The notes under the pieces: model-generated
The model's database searches: none
Told to the model about the DNA's origin: nothing
What the model saw: the letters and a program-made list of their open reading frames with translations, nothing else
Part shown: piece by piece, positions 12,583-15,880 of the stretch
Layout: each line of letters begins with the position of its first letter
Numbering within the stretch: the first letter of the stretch is position 1
Made by a program: the position numbers and the translations under genes
Origin: Clostridia bacterium
GTDB lineage: Bacteria; Bacillota; Sulfobacillia; SLMV01
Direction: 5' to 3'
NCBI GenBank assembly: GCA_007133365.1
Contig: SLMV01000079.1
Coordinates: 1-15,880 of the forward strand
DNA: 15,880 nt

Positions 12583-14649
12583 ATGCCGAGGGAATTCCCC
12601 CTCAAAAAAGTGAGAAATATTGGTCTGACCGCACATATTGATGCGGGTAAGACAACGACTACCGAGCGCATCCTGTTTTACGCGGGACGGCTCCACCGTA
12701 TGGGGGAAGTCCACGAAGGCTCGGCGATCATGGATTGGATGGATCAGGAACAGGAACGCGGTATCACCATTACGTCGGCGGCAACTTCCTGTGAATGGGA
12801 TAATCATCGGATCAATATTATTGATACGCCCGGACACGTTGACTTTACTATGGAAGTGCAACGATCGCTGCGGGTCCTTGATGGGGTCGTCGTCATTTTC
12901 TGTGCTAAAGGCGGTGTCGAGCCCCAGTCGGAAACGGTCTGGCGACAGGCGGATCGATATGGTGTCCCACGCATTGCTTTCATCAATAAAATGGATACCG
13001 TGGGGGCTGACTTCGACCGGGTCGTTGAGATGATGCGGGAGCGTTTGGGGACGGTGCCGGTGCCCGTACAAGCACCGATCGGCGCTGAATCGGAATTTGA
13101 GGGAATTATTGATCTGGTGGATCAGCAGCAAATTACTTACGAAGACGCGCTCGGAACCAAAACGATTTCGGAGGAGATCCCCAAGCATCTTCACGATGAG
13201 ATGGTTCGCCGTCGCAATGAACTATTGGAAGTCTTGGCCGGTTTTGATGATGATTTAATGTCGGCTTATTTAGAGGAAGAACCTATTTCTTCGGACGCGA
13301 TTCGCCGTGTTCTCAGAGAGGCAACCCTGGCGAATGAGGTAGTCCCGGTGTTTTGCGGGTCGGCTTATCATAACCAAGGGGTCCAACTCCTTTTAAATGG
13401 CGTTGTGAACTATTTGCCGTCGCCGGTGGAAGTGCCGCCTGTCATGGGAATCGATCCCGAAGATGGTTCAAGCCTGACGCGAGAGGTCGCCGATGACGAA
13501 CCGCTTTCGGCATTAGCATTTAAGATTCAAAGCGATCCGTACGTTGGCAAACTCGTCTTCTTTCGAGTCTATTCTGGCGTCTTAAAAGCAGGTAGCTACG
13601 TCTACAATTCGATCAAGGAGGGGCGCGAGCGGATTAGTCGGGTGGTTCGATTGCACGCTAATCACCGTGAGGAAGTTTCGGAAGTCTATGCGGGTGATAT
13701 TGCGGCTGCTGTCGGACTAAAGAATGTTTCCACTGGCGATACGCTATGTGATCAGGATGCCAAGATTATTCTCGAAGCGATTGAGGCGCCGGATCCGGTG
13801 ATTGACGTTGCGATTGAACCGAAGACCCAGGCGGATGAAGATAAACTGAAGAAGGGACTTCGCAGTCTGGCGGATGAGGATCCCACGTTTCAGGTCGCAT
13901 ATGATGAAGAGACCGGGCAAACGATTATTTCGGGTATGGGCGAACTCCACCTGGAAATCATTATTGATCGTTTGTTGAGGGAATTTAAAGTTGGCGCCAA
14001 TGTGGGACGACCTCAGGTTGCTTATCGGGAGACCATTAGTCAACCGTCAGAAGCGACCGTACGATATATCCGACAAACGGGAGGTCGCGGACAGTATGCC
14101 CACGTCAAGATAGAAGTTGAACCGATGGATTCCGGCGGATTTGAATTCGCAGATGAGATCAGAGGTGGTGCGATACCGAAGGAATTCATCCGTCATGTCG
14201 AACGGGGCGTTAAACAGGCCATGGAAAGTGGCGTTATGGCGGGATATCCACTTATTGATTTACGTGTTCGCTTAGTAGACGGGGACTTCCATCCGGTGGA
14301 TTCATCCGATATCGCCTTTCAAATTGCGGGCTCGATGGCGCTAAAAGAAGCGGTTCAAAAAGCAAGTCCAGTGTTGTTAGAACCGGTGATGGAAGTTGAA
14401 GTTGTGGTGCCGCCTGATTACTTAGGCGATGTCTTGGATAATGTGAGTTCCCGGCGCGGAGAAGTTTCGGATTTGGAGCATCATGGGGCAACCCGAATTG
14501 TAAAAGCGGTGGTCCCATTGTCGGAAATGTTTGGTTATGCGACCGTGTTGCGATCGATGACGCAAGGACGAGGGACCTATACCATGCAGTTTTTGGAATA
14601 CCGCCCCTCGCCCCAATCCGTCACCGAAAAGGTCGCGCAGCAGAATTAG
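12583..14649 (+). CDS. fusA: Elongation factor G
   Basis: 688 residues, a five-domain translocase GTPase that moves tRNA-mRNA through the ribosome. GTPase motifs: P-loop AHIDAGKTT (17-25), switch I RGITITSA (59-66), DTPGH (81-85), NKMD (135-138) and GSA (259-261). Domain II follows from about 290, then a domain III segment (GMGELHLEIIIDRLLREFKV), domain IV with TGGRGQYAHV near its start, and domain V ending EYRPSP. The ATG at 12583 follows AAGGAGGGG. It lies between rpsG and tuf with a possible own promoter. Length and motifs fit the canonical bacterial fusA rather than a paralogue such as tetracycline-resistance EF-G or EF-G2. Confidence 0.97.
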   Translation: MPREFPLKKVRNIGLTAHIDAGKTTTTERILFYAGRLHRMGEVHEGSAIMDWMDQEQERGITITSAATSCEWDNHRINIIDTPGHVDFTMEVQRSLRVLDGVVVIFCAKGGVEPQSETVWRQADRYGVPRIAFINKMDTVGADFDRVVEMMRERLGTVPVPVQAPIGAESEFEGIIDLVDQQQITYEDALGTKTISEEIPKHLHDEMVRRRNELLEVLAGFDDDLMSAYLEEEPISSDAIRRVLREATLANEVVPVFCGSAYHNQGVQLLLNGVVNYLPSPVEVPPVMGIDPEDGSSLTREVADDEPLSALAFKIQSDPYVGKLVFFRVYSGVLKAGSYVYNSIKEGRERISRVVRLHANHREEVSEVYAGDIAAAVGLKNVSTGDTLCDQDAKIILEAIEAPDPVIDVAIEPKTQADEDKLKKGLRSLADEDPTFQVAYDEETGQTIISGMGELHLEIIIDRLLREFKVGANVGRPQVAYRETISQPSEATVRYIRQTGGRGQYAHVKIEVEPMDSGGFEFADEIRGGAIPKEFIRHVERGVKQAMESGVMAGYPLIDLRVRLVDGDFHPVDSSDIAFQIAGSMALKEAVQKASPVLLEPVMEVEVVVPPDYLGDVLDNVSSRRGEVSDLEHHGATRIVKAVVPLSEMFGYATVLRSMTQGRGTYTMQFLEYRPSPQSVTEKVAQQN

Positions 14650-14677
14650 TGTCATAAATTAGGGAGGTCGAGATTGG

Positions 14678-15877
14678 ATGGCAAAGGAGAAGTTTGAGCG
14701 TACAAAGCCGCACGTAAATGTAGGGACGATTGGTCACGTGGATCATGGTAAGACGACGTTGACGGCGGCGATGACGCTGGCGTTATCGAAGCGTGGTTTT
14801 GCGGCGTTCATACCGTTTGATGAGATTGACAAGGCGCCGGAGGAGCGGGATCGGGGTATTACGATTGCGACGGCGCACGTGGAGTATGAGACGGAGAACC
14901 GTCATTATGCGCACGTCGATTGTCCGGGGCATGCGGATTACATTAAGAACATGATCACGGGCGCGGCCCAGATGGACGGCGCGATTTTGGTAGTTTCGGC
15001 GGCAGACGGTCCGATGCCGCAGACGCGCGAGCATATTTTGTTGGCTCGCCAGGTTAATGTTCCGGCGATCGTGGTCTTTTTGAACAAGGCGGACATGGTG
15101 GATGATCCGGAGTTGTTGGAGTTAGTGGAGTTAGAGGTACGGGAGTTATTGAACGAGTATGATTTTCCGGGTGATGAGGTGCCGGTGGTCGTTGGTTCGG
15201 CATTGAAGGCATTGGAGTGCGGTTGCGAGGCGGGTTGCGATGCTTGTGCCGTGATTGACGAATTGATGGCGGCGGTGGACGATTACATCCCGACGCCGGA
15301 GCGTGATGTGGATCAGCCGTTTTTGATGCCGGTTGAGGATATTTTCACGATTACGGGTCGCGGTACGGTTGCGACGGGTCGCGTTGAGCGTGGTCAGGTA
15401 AAAGTCGGTGATGCGGTGGAGTTAGTTGGTATGGCGGATGCGCCGCGTCCGACGGTGGTGACGGGTGTTGAGATGTTTCGTAAGTTGTTGGATTCGGCGA
15501 TGGCGGGCGATAATGTGGGGTGTTTGCTTCGTGGCGTGAGCAAGGATGAGATTGAGCGTGGTCAGGTATTGGCGGCGCCGGGAAGTATTAACCCGCATCG
15601 TAAGTTTAAAGCGGAGGTTTATGTATTGACGAAGGGTGAGGGCGGTCGTCACACACCGTTTTTCACGGGTTATCGTCCCCAGTTTTATTTTCGGACGACC
15701 GATGTGACGGGTGATATTGCCTTGCCCGAGGGTGTTGAGATGGTGATGCCGGGGGATAATATCGAGATGAGCGTTTCCTTGATCACCCCGATTGCGATTG
15801 AAGAGGGCGTTCGGTTTGCCATTCGCGAAGGGGGTCGGACGGTCGGTGCCGGTGTCGTCACCGATATCGAAGAGTAA
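14678..15877 (+). CDS. tuf: Elongation factor Tu, complete (downstream tuf copy)
   Basis: 399 residues. EF-Tu-GTP delivers aminoacyl-tRNA to the ribosome. Motifs: GHVDHGKTT (19-27), RGITIATAH (59-67), DCPGH (81-85), NKAD (136-139) and GSALKA (173-178), then domains 2 (about 212-305) and 3 (to 399). The usual GITINTAH asparagine is alanine here, a variant also seen in other phyla. A four-cysteine loop (C181, C183, C187, C190) follows the G5 motif. The ATG at 14678 follows GGGAGG; fusA is 28 bases upstream. Codon choice changes sharply near residue 333: the upstream part uses CCG, ACG, GCG and GAG almost exclusively, while the last 66 codons resemble the neighbours. Its last 121 bases (including 3 past the stop) equal the start of the window. 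Confidence 0.98.
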   Translation: MAKEKFERTKPHVNVGTIGHVDHGKTTLTAAMTLALSKRGFAAFIPFDEIDKAPEERDRGITIATAHVEYETENRHYAHVDCPGHADYIKNMITGAAQMDGAILVVSAADGPMPQTREHILLARQVNVPAIVVFLNKADMVDDPELLELVELEVRELLNEYDFPGDEVPVVVGSALKALECGCEAGCDACAVIDELMAAVDDYIPTPERDVDQPFLMPVEDIFTITGRGTVATGRVERGQVKVGDAVELVGMADAPRPTVVTGVEMFRKLLDSAMAGDNVGCLLRGVSKDEIERGQVLAAPGSINPHRKFKAEVYVLTKGEGGRHTPFFTGYRPQFYFRTTDVTGDIALPEGVEMVMPGDNIEMSVSLITPIAIEEGVRFAIREGGRTVGAGVVTDIEE

Positions 15878-15880
15878 TGA
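15760..15880 (+). repeat. tuf: 121-bp direct terminal repeat (tuf 3' end)
   Basis: Identical base for base to 1-121. It contains the last 38 tuf codons, the stop and three more bases. The two copies face the same way, at opposite ends of the window. Confidence 0.97.

Noticed and set aside
12577..13194. Open frame of 205 codons on the minus strand
   Set aside because: It mirrors the start of fusA; long antisense frames are expected from the codon bias.
1..15880. Circular plasmid or virus, suggested by identical ends
   Set aside because: The repeat is the end of tuf and the content is single-locus core chromosome genes with no replication or mobility gene. Two tuf copies explain it better.
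1..15880. CRISPR arrays, transposases, integrases, toxin-antitoxin or defence genes
   Set aside because: None seen on either strand; every long + strand frame is a known core gene and no spaced short repeats occur.

Overview
This is a chromosomal core 'informational' locus. It is the joined secE-nusG / rplKAJL-rpoBC (beta) region and the str region (rpsL-rpsG-fusA-tuf) of a bacterium, with all genes on the + strand. The organism looks like a Bacillota (Firmicutes) member. An L7Ae/L30e-family gene lies between rpoC and rpsL, RpoB (1161 aa) and RpoC (1194 aa) are the compact forms without the large proteobacterial insertions, S12 begins MPTINQLIRKG, and Shine-Dalgarno sequences are strong and purine-rich with some TTG/GTG starts. 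Base composition looks moderate (about half G+C, by eye). A deep lineage such as a Sulfobacillus relative is only a guess.

Layout: the 3' end of a tuf gene (1-118); rpmG (222-371); tRNA-Trp(CCA) (440-516); secE (557-751); nusG (786-1352); rplK, an L1-site-like hairpin, then rplA (1372-2548); an L10 leader with an intrinsic attenuator (about 2561-2705); rplJ and rplL (2738-3679); a 355-nt gap holding hairpins, a strong promoter and a long rpoB leader (3680-4034); rpoB and rpoC overlapping by one base (4035-11104); a strong promoter; the L7Ae-like gene (11218-11487); a structured rpsL leader; rpsL, rpsG, fusA and a complete tuf (11620-15877). The products form the transcription machinery (beta, beta', NusG), the ribosomal stalk (L10, L12, L11) and L1 arm, the 30S decoding-site proteins S12 and S7, the factors EF-G and EF-Tu that work at the stalk, and the translocon subunit SecE.

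No new gene system is visible; gene content is conventional. The parts worth a second look are regulatory and evolutionary. (1) Bases 1-121 are identical to 15760-15880 because the window begins and ends in the same 3' end of tuf, so it could be mistaken for a circular molecule. (2) The full tuf gene has a codon-usage break near residue 333, with all 19 upstream prolines CCG. (3) Three good promoters each carry a perfect dyad. (4) The L10 leader shows a mutually exclusive antiterminator/terminator pairing, and the rpmG and rpsL leaders also have alternative pairings. (5) An eight-G tract at the rpoB/rpoC junction would place slipped readers directly in the rpoC frame. (6) EF-Tu carries a four-cysteine loop. 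All functional statements about regulation are inference from sequence.
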